Below are positions 1-5,221 of a stretch of 9,791 nucleotides of DNA, piece after piece; the first letter of the stretch is position 1; each line of letters starts with the position of its first letter. Below the pieces are notes generated by a model, which was not told the origin of the DNA, made no database searches, and was given only the letters and a program-made list of their open reading frames with translations. Both the position numbers and the translations under genes were made by a program. This stretch comes from an uncultured Clostridia bacterium (lineage in GTDB: Bacteria > Bacillota_I > Bacilli_A > RF39 > UBA660), in NCBI GenBank assembly GCA_948433815.1, contig CAOJDZ010000010.1:1-9791 (forward strand). Direction: 5' to 3'.

Positions 1-347
1 TGAAAAAAGGTAACTTTGACTTAGAAGACTTTTTAAATCAAATGAAACAAATAAAAAAACTAGGACCTCTAGAAAACATATTAAAATTACTCCCAGGTGC
101 TAAAAAAATGGGACTTAATAATATAAGTATAGATCCAAAACTAATGGGAAGAGTAGAAGCAATTATATTATCTATGACGCCAGAAGAAAGAAGAAAACCT
201 GAAATACTAAAAGCTTCTAGAAAACAAAGAATATCAAAAGGTTCAGGAACTTCAGTTGAAGAAGTAAATAGACTTCTAAAACAATTTGAACAAATGAAAA
301 CAATGATGAAAAGTTTAACTAATGGAAATATGAAGATGCCATTTTAA
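1..347 (+). CDS. ffh: Signal recognition particle protein Ffh, C-terminal M domain (5' truncated)
   Basis: This is the 3' end of ffh, entering from the left edge in frame from base 3. Ffh is the GTPase of the signal recognition particle; it binds 4.5S RNA and hydrophobic signal sequences and delivers ribosomes to the membrane via FtsY. Only the methionine-rich M domain is present. Visible landmarks are FDLEDFLNQMKQIKKLGPL at the start of the domain, the LLPGAKK turn, and the RNA-binding helix-turn-helix block with the SMTPEER and RKQRISKGSG motifs. Methionines cluster near the end (EQMKTMMKSL), as is typical. An internal ATG at 42 is not the real start, because family similarity continues upstream. 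No clear terminator follows the stop at 345-347. Confidence 0.95.
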   Translation, partial: KKGNFDLEDFLNQMKQIKKLGPLENILKLLPGAKKMGLNNISIDPKLMGRVEAIILSMTPEERRKPEILKASRKQRISKGSGTSVEEVNRLLKQFEQMKTMMKSLTNGNMKMPF

Positions 348-362
348 TTATAACTAAAGCCC

Positions 363-391
363 ACTCAATAAAAATTATTTATCATACGATA
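363..391 (+). promoter_or_regulatory. Sigma-K-like (mother-cell) promoter of the CotD-like gene
   Basis: CATACGATA at 383-391 matches the sigma-K -10 pattern CATANNNTA exactly. An AC dinucleotide at 363-364 sits 18 nt upstream, where the short sigma-K -35 element is expected. The gene downstream looks like a spore coat protein, which in Bacillus is made under sigma-K, so promoter and product agree. The motif is short, so chance occurrence in A+T-rich DNA is possible. Confidence 0.45.
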
Positions 392-413
392 TAAATGAAA
401 AGGAGTGAGACTA

Positions 414-776
414 ATGTATAATAATACAAATAATGGAATGTATGCTGGATATGAAGTAGAAACTAACAAAGAAACTTTTACAGAAACAAAATCTAGTTCT
501 ATGAGTGCTAATACTTATGCTGGAATGGGTAACACTTGTCCTATGAATTCTTATGCTTCATCTACTATGCCAGGAATGGTATGTGCTCCAGTTTATGAAT
601 GTCCTCAAGAAAGAGTAATTCACAGAGAAATAATGCATGAAGTACCACATGTTTGTCCAATAAACACAAGAATAGTTAATCATCATATCTACAGACATAC
701 TTACAGTCCTTGCTATACTTGTTGCGAAGAAAACGAAGTATGTAATGTTAATGATTGTTGCTGTAACAATTTCTAA
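414..776 (+). CDS. CotD-like spore coat protein
   Basis: A 120-residue protein rich in Cys, Asn, Tyr, Met and His. It has an Asn/Tyr-rich N-terminal part, a central run with spaced cysteines (CAPVYECPQER), then a segment containing VPHVCPINTRIVNHHIY, and a Cys-rich tail (CCEENEVCNVNDCCCNNF). The PHVCP...VNHHIY...H pattern resembles the inner spore coat protein CotD family, in which a His-rich PHxHP...VNHHxY core is flanked by cysteines. Such proteins are deposited on the spore surface in the mother cell and cross-linked. The ATG at 414 is chosen because AAGGAG at 399-404 gives a 9-nt spacing; a GTG at 405 overlaps that ribosome site. A sigma-K-like promoter lies upstream and a hairpin terminator directly after the stop, so it is a single-gene unit. 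CotD membership rests on recalled motif resemblance. Confidence 0.7.
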   Translation: MYNNTNNGMYAGYEVETNKETFTETKSSSMSANTYAGMGNTCPMNSYASSTMPGMVCAPVYECPQERVIHREIMHEVPHVCPINTRIVNHHIYRHTYSPCYTCCEENEVCNVNDCCCNNF

Positions 777-779
777 AAT

Positions 780-801
780 CGAGGTTTATCCTCGTTTTTT
801 T
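780..801 (+). terminator. Rho-independent terminator after the coat gene
   Basis: CGAGG (780-784) pairs with CCTCG (790-794) around a 5-nt loop and is followed by seven T. It starts 4 nt after the coat-gene stop codon. Confidence 0.85.
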
Positions 802-831
802 AATCTCGCAAACTTAATAATAATAAATAAG

Positions 832-861
832 TTGACAAATGTATATACTATGTATATACTA
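832..861 (+). promoter_or_regulatory. mazEF promoter with overlapping tandem-repeat operator
   Basis: TTGACA (832-837), a 17-nt spacer and TATACT (855-860) form a near-consensus vegetative promoter. The region 840-861 is two perfect direct copies of the 11-mer TGTATATACTA. Each copy contains GTATATAC, an 8-bp palindrome, so there are two dyad-symmetric half-sites one helical turn apart, the second covering the -10 box. MazE-type antitoxins bind such sites through AbrB-like domains and repress their own operon; that role is inferred here from position and symmetry. Confidence 0.8.
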
Positions 862-883
862 TAAGCTGATGGAGATGATTTAA

Positions 884-1144
884 GTGGAAGTAAGACTTCA
901 GAAGTGGGGTAATTCTGACGGAATTAGAATACCTAGCAATATTTTAAAATCACTTGATTTAAAAACAAACGATAAAGTTGATTTAATACAAGATAAAGAT
1001 AAAATCATAATAACAAAACAAAAGAAAAAACATAAAACTTTAGAAGAAAGAATAGCGTTATTTGAAAGTTTGCCAAATGAAGAAAAAGGCAGTATTGAAA
1101 ATTATGACTGGGGAAATGATATAGGAAAGGAAAAATTAGATTAA
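884..1144 (+). CDS. mazE: MazE-type antitoxin (AbrB/SpoVT-like DNA-binding domain)
   Basis: An 86-residue antitoxin partner of the toxin just downstream. Residues 1-46 form an AbrB/SpoVT swapped-hairpin DNA-binding domain, with the signature KWGNSDGIRIPSNIL followed by KVDLIQDKDKIIIT. Residues from about 47 onward are charged and end in an acidic, aromatic tail (IENYDWGNDIGKE), the usual toxin-wrapping segment that blocks the MazF active site. The start is GTG at 884, with GGAG at 871-874 spaced 9 nt upstream; no in-frame ATG competes. The stop TAA overlaps the toxin ATG by one base (TAATG), which indicates translational coupling. It probably represses its own promoter through the tandem palindromes at 840-861. 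Confidence 0.9.
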   Translation: MEVRLQKWGNSDGIRIPSNILKSLDLKTNDKVDLIQDKDKIIITKQKKKHKTLEERIALFESLPNEEKGSIENYDWGNDIGKEKLD

Positions 1145-1476
1145 TGTATATACCAAAACAAGGCGACATTTGCTATATGGATTTTGCCCCCACTAAAGGT
1201 CACGAACAAACAGGATTAAGACCATCTATAGTTATTAGTAAATATAATTATAATAAATACACAGGATTAGTTGTTTTATGTCCTATAACTACAAATATTA
1301 AAAAATTTCCTACTCATTATGAATTACTTAATACCAAAAAAGTAAAAGGATCAGTATTATGTGAGCATATTAGAAGTGTTGATTTTAAAGCACGAAAATT
1401 ATCTTTTGTTGAAAAAATAGAAGCAGAAGAATTAGAAGAAATCATTGACATAATTAATGGAATATTAGAAATATAA
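1144..1476 (+). CDS. mazF: MazF/PemK-family endoribonuclease toxin
   Basis: A 110-residue toxin of the MazF/PemK (CcdB-fold) family, ribosome-independent ribonucleases that cut mRNA at short specific sequences. Visible family features are the opening YIPKQGDICYMDF, the core GHEQTGLRPSIVIS carrying the conserved Arg, VLCPITTN with the catalytic-region Thr, the GSVLCEHIRSVD strand, and an ARKLSFVEKI stretch before the C-terminal helix. The length is normal (about 110-120). Translation starts one base inside the antitoxin stop codon, with no strong separate ribosome site, so synthesis depends on translation of mazE. A terminator follows directly, making this a closed two-gene module. The cleavage sequence cannot be predicted from what is visible. 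Confidence 0.93.
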   Translation: MYIPKQGDICYMDFAPTKGHEQTGLRPSIVISKYNYNKYTGLVVLCPITTNIKKFPTHYELLNTKKVKGSVLCEHIRSVDFKARKLSFVEKIEAEELEEIIDIINGILEI

Positions 1477-1479
1477 AAT

Positions 1480-1501
1480 TGAGGGGTATCCTCGTTTTTT
1501 T
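1480..1501 (+). terminator. Rho-independent terminator after mazF
   Basis: GAGG (1481-1484) pairs with CCTC (1490-1493), plus a T-G closing pair, around a GGTAT loop and followed by seven T. It is almost the same sequence as the terminator at 780-801. Confidence 0.75.
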
Positions 1502-1522
1502 ATGTTTATTAAAAAAATAAAA

Positions 1523-1538
1523 TGTAAATTACTTTACA
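1523..1538. promoter_or_regulatory. 16-bp inverted repeat upstream of the DUF2779 gene
   Basis: TGTAAA-TTAC-TTTACA is a perfect 6-bp inverted repeat with a 4-nt spacer, about 85 bp upstream of the probable -10 box at 1610. It has the size and symmetry of a repressor site. No regulator can be named, and such palindromes also arise by chance in A+T-rich DNA. Confidence 0.3.
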
Positions 1539-1606
1539 CTTTAAAAAAATAAAAAGCGTTTTAACTACTTTGTGTCGTATAAAGAAGTATAGGGAGATAA
1601 AACTTA

Positions 1607-1615
1607 TGTTATAAT
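1607..1615 (+). promoter_or_regulatory. Extended -10 promoter of the DUF2779 gene
   Basis: TGT-TATAAT is a perfect extended -10 element; no good -35 box lies 17 nt upstream. Transcription would begin near 1622, leaving a leader of about 17 nt to the TTG start. That leader is too short to serve a GTG at 1630 comfortably. Confidence 0.55.
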
Positions 1616-1638
1616 TTTATTAAAAGGAAGTGGTAACT

Positions 1639-3468
1639 TTGGCTATAACAAAAACAAATTTTATAAATTTTACTAGATGTAGAAGATACGGAGCACTAGA
1701 AAGTATTCACAAAGACAAATTAGACAGTGATATGACTCTAGAAGAATATCTTAGTGATGAAGAAAATGAAAAATATAAAGAAATGTTAGGAACTATGTTT
1801 GAAAGCACAGAAGATGGTGACATAGATAAAACAATAAAAAAAGATATTCAACTAGAAGCAATGATGGAATACTATAAAGAAGTTGAAGTAAATGCTGGTT
1901 TATACGTAGAAAAAATATTTGGAGGAGAAACTATATACAGTCTAGATACTTATAGACAAGAAAGTTTTGACTTTAGTAAAAATGGTATAAAATATCTTTG
2001 CTTTGTAGATATTTATAATGAATCTAATAATGAAATAAATATAATAGAAGTTAAAGCAACTACTTCAAGAAAATATAAAAAAATGGATTATTCTATAGAA
2101 AAAGAAAAATTTCCATTATTCACTAAAATAGGCAATTTTTATCATCTAGCCAAAGATCCGCTTTTATCTAAGAATTATTCTAAAAAGGTAGAGAGCCTTT
2201 TAGATAGATTTTCAGATGTAGGAAAATATATATATGACCTTTCAGTACAAAGATTTATAATTGAAGGATACTTAAGAGAAAATAAAATAGAAAAAAATGT
2301 AAACTATTATCTTGCTGTTTTAAATGATGAATATGAATATGATGGATATACTGAAAATGGAAAAAGAGTATTTAGAAAGGATAAACTTGGAAATGAAATC
2401 ATAGACTTATATGAACTAAATGATTTAACAAGTATGTATGGTCCTAAAATAAATATAGAAAGACAGAACTTAGAAAAATACATATTTGAAAGTGATGAAA
2501 GTCCTTGTAAACTAGGTGTTCAATGTGCACTAAAAAAGAATACTGAATGTAAATACAAACCACTATGTTTTAAAAATGTACCAGAAAAAAATGCTAGTTT
2601 TAATTACAAAAGATTTGTAAGTTTTAAAGATAATGGAATAAAATATAATAAGTATGATTTAATAAATGAAGGATATTTAAAATTAAATGATGTTCCAGAA
2701 AGCTGGTTAACAAGTGAAAACCACAAAATACAAAGAGCCTGTTACGATAATGATGAAGTGTATATAAATAAAGCAAAAATAAAAGCAGGATTAGAAAGTT
2801 TAACTTATCCAATCTATCATTTAGACTTTGAAACTTTACCTTGTCCTATACCTAGATTTAAAGGTGAACATCCATACTACCAAAGTCCATTTGAGTTTAG
2901 TTTACATATAGAAAAGTCCCCAGGAGTTTGCGATAAAGAACTAGATAACTATGTATTTTTGGCAAAAACTAATGAAGATGAACGTTTAGAATTAGTTAAA
3001 GAATTGGTAACTAGAATCCCTATAAAAGATGGTGGCTGCATGTTAGCACAAAATGTTACCTTTGAAAAAGGTAGACTAAAAGAATTAGCGGCCATGTTTC
3101 CAGAATATAAAGAAGAATTATTACAAATAAGAGAAAGTGGAAGAGATTTATTAGAAATAATAGACAATAACAAAGAGTTATATGAAAGCCTAGGATTTAG
3201 TGAATATGATGTAAATACAATGAATTACTATAACTCTGCTCAAAGTGGCTCATTTTCTATTAAAAAAACCTTACCATTATTTACTAACTTAAGTTATAAA
3301 GATTTAGAAGTACAAAATGGAACAGAAGCTTTAGTACAATATGCTAATTACAAAAACATGACCGAGGAAGAAAGAAAAAGAAAACAAGCAGCATTAGTTG
3401 AATATTGTAAACAAGACACATGGGCTATGGTAGAAATATTAAGAGGATTAAGAGAAGCCATAAAGTAA
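1639..3468 (+). CDS. DUF2779 protein: RecB-like nuclease fused to a DEDD exonuclease domain
   Basis: A 609-residue cytosolic protein of the DUF2779 family, whose exact role is not established. Two nuclease modules are visible. The N-terminal part has the PD-(D/E)XK pattern, with an Asp (D124, in CFVDIY) and E137-V-K139 in IIEVKATTS. A cysteine set follows (C290, C296, C304, C310), resembling the Fe-S or zinc clusters of Cas4/AddB-like RecB nucleases. The C-terminal part is an RNase H-fold DEDD exonuclease: D396-F-E398 (HLDFETLPCP), an N472-x-x-F-E476 block (QNVTFEKGRL), and Y589-x-x-x-D593 (YCKQD). The TTG at 1639 is preferred because AAGGAAG lies 8-14 nt upstream and the family N terminus (AITKTNFINFTRC) begins there; the GTG at 1630 overlaps the ribosome site. 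Genome repair or processing of nucleic acid ends is an inference. Confidence 0.85.
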   Translation: MAITKTNFINFTRCRRYGALESIHKDKLDSDMTLEEYLSDEENEKYKEMLGTMFESTEDGDIDKTIKKDIQLEAMMEYYKEVEVNAGLYVEKIFGGETIYSLDTYRQESFDFSKNGIKYLCFVDIYNESNNEINIIEVKATTSRKYKKMDYSIEKEKFPLFTKIGNFYHLAKDPLLSKNYSKKVESLLDRFSDVGKYIYDLSVQRFIIEGYLRENKIEKNVNYYLAVLNDEYEYDGYTENGKRVFRKDKLGNEIIDLYELNDLTSMYGPKINIERQNLEKYIFESDESPCKLGVQCALKKNTECKYKPLCFKNVPEKNASFNYKRFVSFKDNGIKYNKYDLINEGYLKLNDVPESWLTSENHKIQRACYDNDEVYINKAKIKAGLESLTYPIYHLDFETLPCPIPRFKGEHPYYQSPFEFSLHIEKSPGVCDKELDNYVFLAKTNEDERLELVKELVTRIPIKDGGCMLAQNVTFEKGRLKELAAMFPEYKEELLQIRESGRDLLEIIDNNKELYESLGFSEYDVNTMNYYNSAQSGSFSIKKTLPLFTNLSYKDLEVQNGTEALVQYANYKNMTEEERKRKQAALVEYCKQDTWAMVEILRGLREAIK

Positions 3469-3505
3469 TCAATTTGTAAAATTATTGTCAAAAAATGTAA
3501 AAACG

Positions 3506-3534
3506 CTTGAGTATAAAAAATCTACATAGTATAT
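3506..3534 (+). promoter_or_regulatory. rpoZ promoter
   Basis: TTGAGT (3506-3511), a 17-nt spacer and TATATT (3529-3534) match the vegetative consensus at 4/6 and 5/6, ending 6 nt before the AAAGGAG ribosome site. The DUF2779 stop is 38 nt upstream with no clear terminator, so some read-through is possible. Confidence 0.55.
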
Positions 3535-3557
3535 TAAAATAAAGGAGAGTGAAAAGG

Positions 3558-3755
3558 ATGATATATCCATCAATAGATAAACTTCTAACAATAGTAGACT
3601 CAAAATACAAGTTAGTACATGTAGCATCTGAAAGAAGTAAACAAATGATGTTAAATAACCATTATCAATTAAAAAGCGAACAGTATATATCAAAAAAAGA
3701 AATAGGAAGAAGTTTAGAAGAATTAGAAAAGGGATTAATCAAATTAAAAGAATAA
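3558..3755 (+). CDS. rpoZ: DNA-directed RNA polymerase omega subunit
   Basis: A 65-residue omega subunit, which helps the beta' subunit fold and assemble into RNA polymerase. The family signature is clear: MIYPSIDKLLTIVDSKYKLV at the N terminus, followed by the A-S-x-R-S-K-Q helix, then a C-terminal KEIGRSLEELEKGLIKL segment. The ATG at 3558 is selected because AAAGGAG (3541-3547) gives a 10-nt spacing and the protein then begins at the conserved MIYPS; an in-frame GTG at 3549 overlaps the ribosome site. In many Bacilli rpoZ follows gmk; here it stands behind a DUF2779 gene and directly before recX, so the usual gmk-rpoZ-priA cluster is broken up. The stop codon lies in the loop of a weak A/T hairpin. 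Confidence 0.92.
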   Translation: MIYPSIDKLLTIVDSKYKLVHVASERSKQMMLNNHYQLKSEQYISKKEIGRSLEELEKGLIKLKE

Positions 3756-3764
3756 TCTTTTTTT
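3746..3764 (+). terminator. Weak A/T hairpin with U-run after rpoZ
   Basis: AAAAGA (3746-3751) pairs with TCTTTT (3756-3761) around ATAA, running into seven T. It is low in energy and sits only 7 nt before recX, so at best it would attenuate rather than terminate. Confidence 0.25.
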
Positions 3765-3770
3765 GTTAAT

Positions 3771-4544
3771 ATGAGAATAATAAAATATAAAAAAATGTCA
3801 AAAGGAAGATATAAAGTCACTTTTGACAATTCTGAATTAATATTATATGAAGATGTAATAATTAAAAATGGACTCCTATTAAATAAAGATATAACACTTG
3901 AACTTTTAGAAAATATTATAGAAGAAAATAAATACTATGAAGTTTATAATCTAAGTCTTTCTCTTATTGAAATTAAAATGAGAACAGAAAGTGAACTTAA
4001 AAATAATCTAGATAAAAAAGGATTTGAAAAAAAATTAATTGAAGAAGTAATTGAAAGATTAAAAAAAGAAGGGTATATTAGTGAAAAACAATATATAGAA
4101 GCTTATATTAATGATAAATTAAATCTGTCAAAAGATGGTCCTTATAAAATTAAAAGAAACCTATTAAATCTAGAATTACCAGAAAATCTTATTGATTTAT
4201 CCTTAGAAAAAATATCTTATAATACTTGGAAAGATAAATTAGAAAAAATTATAAATAAAAGAGTTAACTTGATGAAATCTAAATCGTTATACACTATAAA
4301 AACAAAATTAAAAAATGAATTATTTAATTTAGGTTATGATAGCGAATTAATTGATGAATTATTAAATAATATAAATAAAGATGAAAGTAATATCATAGAA
4401 AAAGAATATAATAAAGCATTTATCAAATTTAGTAAAAAACATTCTGGTACATATCTAGAAAATAATATTAAATCATATCTTTATAAAAAAGGATTTAATT
4501 TAGATGATATAGCAAGAATAATAGATAAAAATAATATGAATTAA
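3771..4544 (+). CDS. recX: RecA regulator RecX
   Basis: A 257-residue RecX, close to the length of the long Bacillus form. RecX binds RecA filaments and modulates their growth and strand exchange. The protein is built of repeated three-helix units. The first is LSLSLIEIKMRTESELKNNL followed by KKGFEKKLIEEVIERLKKEGYIS, the canonical RecX core with its R-x-x-x-E-L pattern and YI(S/D)D-type turn. Later units repeat the scheme (SLYTIKTKLKNELFNLGYDSELIDELL, given here only in outline, and LYKKGFNLDDIARIID). The N-terminal 55 residues form the beta-rich extension of Bacillus-type proteins. The ATG at 3771 lacks a recognisable ribosome site (T-rich TTTTTTTGTTAAT precedes it), as does the alternative at 3795, so translation may depend on coupling to rpoZ 15 nt upstream. 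Confidence 0.85.
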   Translation: MRIIKYKKMSKGRYKVTFDNSELILYEDVIIKNGLLLNKDITLELLENIIEENKYYEVYNLSLSLIEIKMRTESELKNNLDKKGFEKKLIEEVIERLKKEGYISEKQYIEAYINDKLNLSKDGPYKIKRNLLNLELPENLIDLSLEKISYNTWKDKLEKIINKRVNLMKSKSLYTIKTKLKNELFNLGYDSELIDELLNNINKDESNIIEKEYNKAFIKFSKKHSGTYLENNIKSYLYKKGFNLDDIARIIDKNNMN

Positions 4545-4550
4545 ATTTTA

Positions 4551-4798
4551 TTGGGTAATACTAATAAAATAAGTTGGCGTCAGATTTCTTTAGTCCGTAT
4601 TACTTCAACAGCGGCAACGCGAACGTGTTTCAAGTGGTCGGGTCTGATAACCCTGGCAACTTGGGTAACAACAACGTCGGCAACACGACTCCCGGCGTTC
4701 GTCCAGTAATTTCTCTTTAATAAATAGTTATCTCATAACAATAGCTATGGTAGAGAAAACTTTAGAGAAACAAGTATTACCCAAAGTCTTAACAGACT
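4551..4798 (+). repeat. Cassette 1 with variable 3' gene fragment
   Basis: The ends TTGGGTAATACT (4551-4562) and AGTATTACCCAA (4773-4784) form a perfect 12-bp inverted repeat. The frame is open from 4568 to the stop at 4718-4720 and reads LASDFFSPYYFN, then a Gly/Asn-rich stretch, then PGVRPVISL. The only possible start is a TTG at 4574 without a ribosome site, so it looks like a gene fragment, not a gene. The GGGTAATACT arm also sits in the loop of a local hairpin (ATTTTATT 4545-4552 with AATAAAAT 4563-4570), so the local hairpin and the long-range stem could compete. Downstream are CATAAC/GCTATG (one mismatch, loop AATA) and AGTCT/AGACT (4785-4798). It begins 6 nt after the recX stop and lacks the upstream TATAAT region of the other two. 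Confidence 0.7.
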
Positions 4799-4816
4799 AA
4801 AAAGTTAGAGCATTAA

Positions 4817-4853
4817 TTGCATAAAATTAGTAAAATATGAAAGTTTTATGTAA
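4817..4853 (+). repeat. Inter-cassette hairpin between cassettes 1 and 2
   Basis: TTGCATAAAA (4817-4826) pairs with TTTTATGTAA (4844-4853), including one G-T pair, around a 17-nt loop. The equivalent position after cassette 2 has a different sequence that still pairs (5156-5191), so the fold and not the sequence is kept. Confidence 0.5.
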
Positions 4854-4871
4854 AATAATACTCTTTTATTA

Positions 4872-4877
4872 TATAAT
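4872..4877 (+). promoter_or_regulatory. Conserved TATAAT box before cassette 2
   Basis: TTTTATTATATAAT is shared with cassette 3. The -10 hexamer ends 6 nt before G4884, the first base of the cassette's terminal stem, so transcription would begin at or next to the stem. No convincing -35 box is visible. Confidence 0.4.
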
Positions 4878-4883
4878 TAATTA

Positions 4884-5137
4884 GGATAATGCTAATTAAT
4901 AGATGTTGGCAAGGTTCTGTTTTGAGTCCGTATAACTTCAACAGCAGCAATAGCAACGCGAACGTGTTCACTGTGTACGGGTCTAGTAATCCTGGCAACT
5001 TGAGCAATTGGAACGTTGGCGACTCGGATCCCGGCGTTCGTCCAGTAATTTCTCTTTAATAAATAGTTATCTCATAACAATAGTTATGGTAGAGAAAGCT
5101 TTAGAGAAACAAGTATTATCCATAGTCTTTATTGACT
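4884..5137 (+). repeat. Cassette 2 with variable 3' gene fragment
   Basis: GGATAATGCT (4884-4893) pairs with AGTATTATCC (5112-5121) over 10 bp with one G-T pair. The frame from ATG 4889 to the stop at 5057-5059 would give 56 residues: MLINRCWQGSVLSP, then a variable Asn/Ser/Gly-rich part, then DPGVRPVISL. The only ribosome-like bases (AGG at 4883-4885) are too close to that ATG, and its first codons lie inside the stem. It carries two extra codons (AAT AGC) compared with cassette 1. The arm is also nested in a perfect 9-bp local hairpin (ATTAATTAG 4876-4884 with CTAATTAAT 4892-4900). The 3' flank holds CATAAC-AATA-GTTATG (5074-5089) and AGTC/GACT (5124-5137). TTTCTCT before the stop can pair with AGAGAAA downstream. 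Confidence 0.7.
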
Positions 5138-5155
5138 AAAAAAGAAAATATTATT

Positions 5156-5191
5156 TGTATAAGATTAGTAAAGCTTTGAAAATTTTATACA
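5156..5191 (+). repeat. Inter-cassette hairpin between cassettes 2 and 3
   Basis: TGTATAAGATT (5156-5166) pairs with AATTTTATACA (5181-5191) over 11 bp with one G-T pair. Compared with the hairpin at 4817-4853, a C-G pair has become T-A, a compensatory change. Confidence 0.5.
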
Positions 5192-5209
5192 CAATAATAT
5201 TTTTTATTA

Positions 5210-5215
5210 TATAAT
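5210..5215 (+). promoter_or_regulatory. Conserved TATAAT box before cassette 3
   Basis: TTTTATTATATAAT occurs as before cassette 2. The hexamer again ends exactly 6 nt before the first base of the terminal stem (G5222). No convincing -35 box is visible. Confidence 0.4.
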
Positions 5216-5221
5216 GAATTA

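Noticed and set aside
1630..1638. GTG at 1630 as start of the DUF2779 protein
   Set aside because: It overlaps the AAGGAAG ribosome site and leaves a leader of only about 8 nt from the extended -10 promoter; TTG at 1639 fits better.
2624..3173. Minus-strand frames inside the DUF2779 gene (2624-2812 and 2949-3173)
   Set aside because: Antisense shadows of a clear plus-strand gene, without ribosome sites or recognisable products.
3469..3693. Minus-strand frame opposite rpoZ
   Set aside because: Shadow of rpoZ and its promoter region; no family resemblance.
4591..4720. tRNA or rRNA gene suggested by the G+C-rich island in A+T-rich DNA
   Set aside because: No cloverleaf or rRNA motifs; the island keeps a reading frame with a conserved GVRPVISL ending.
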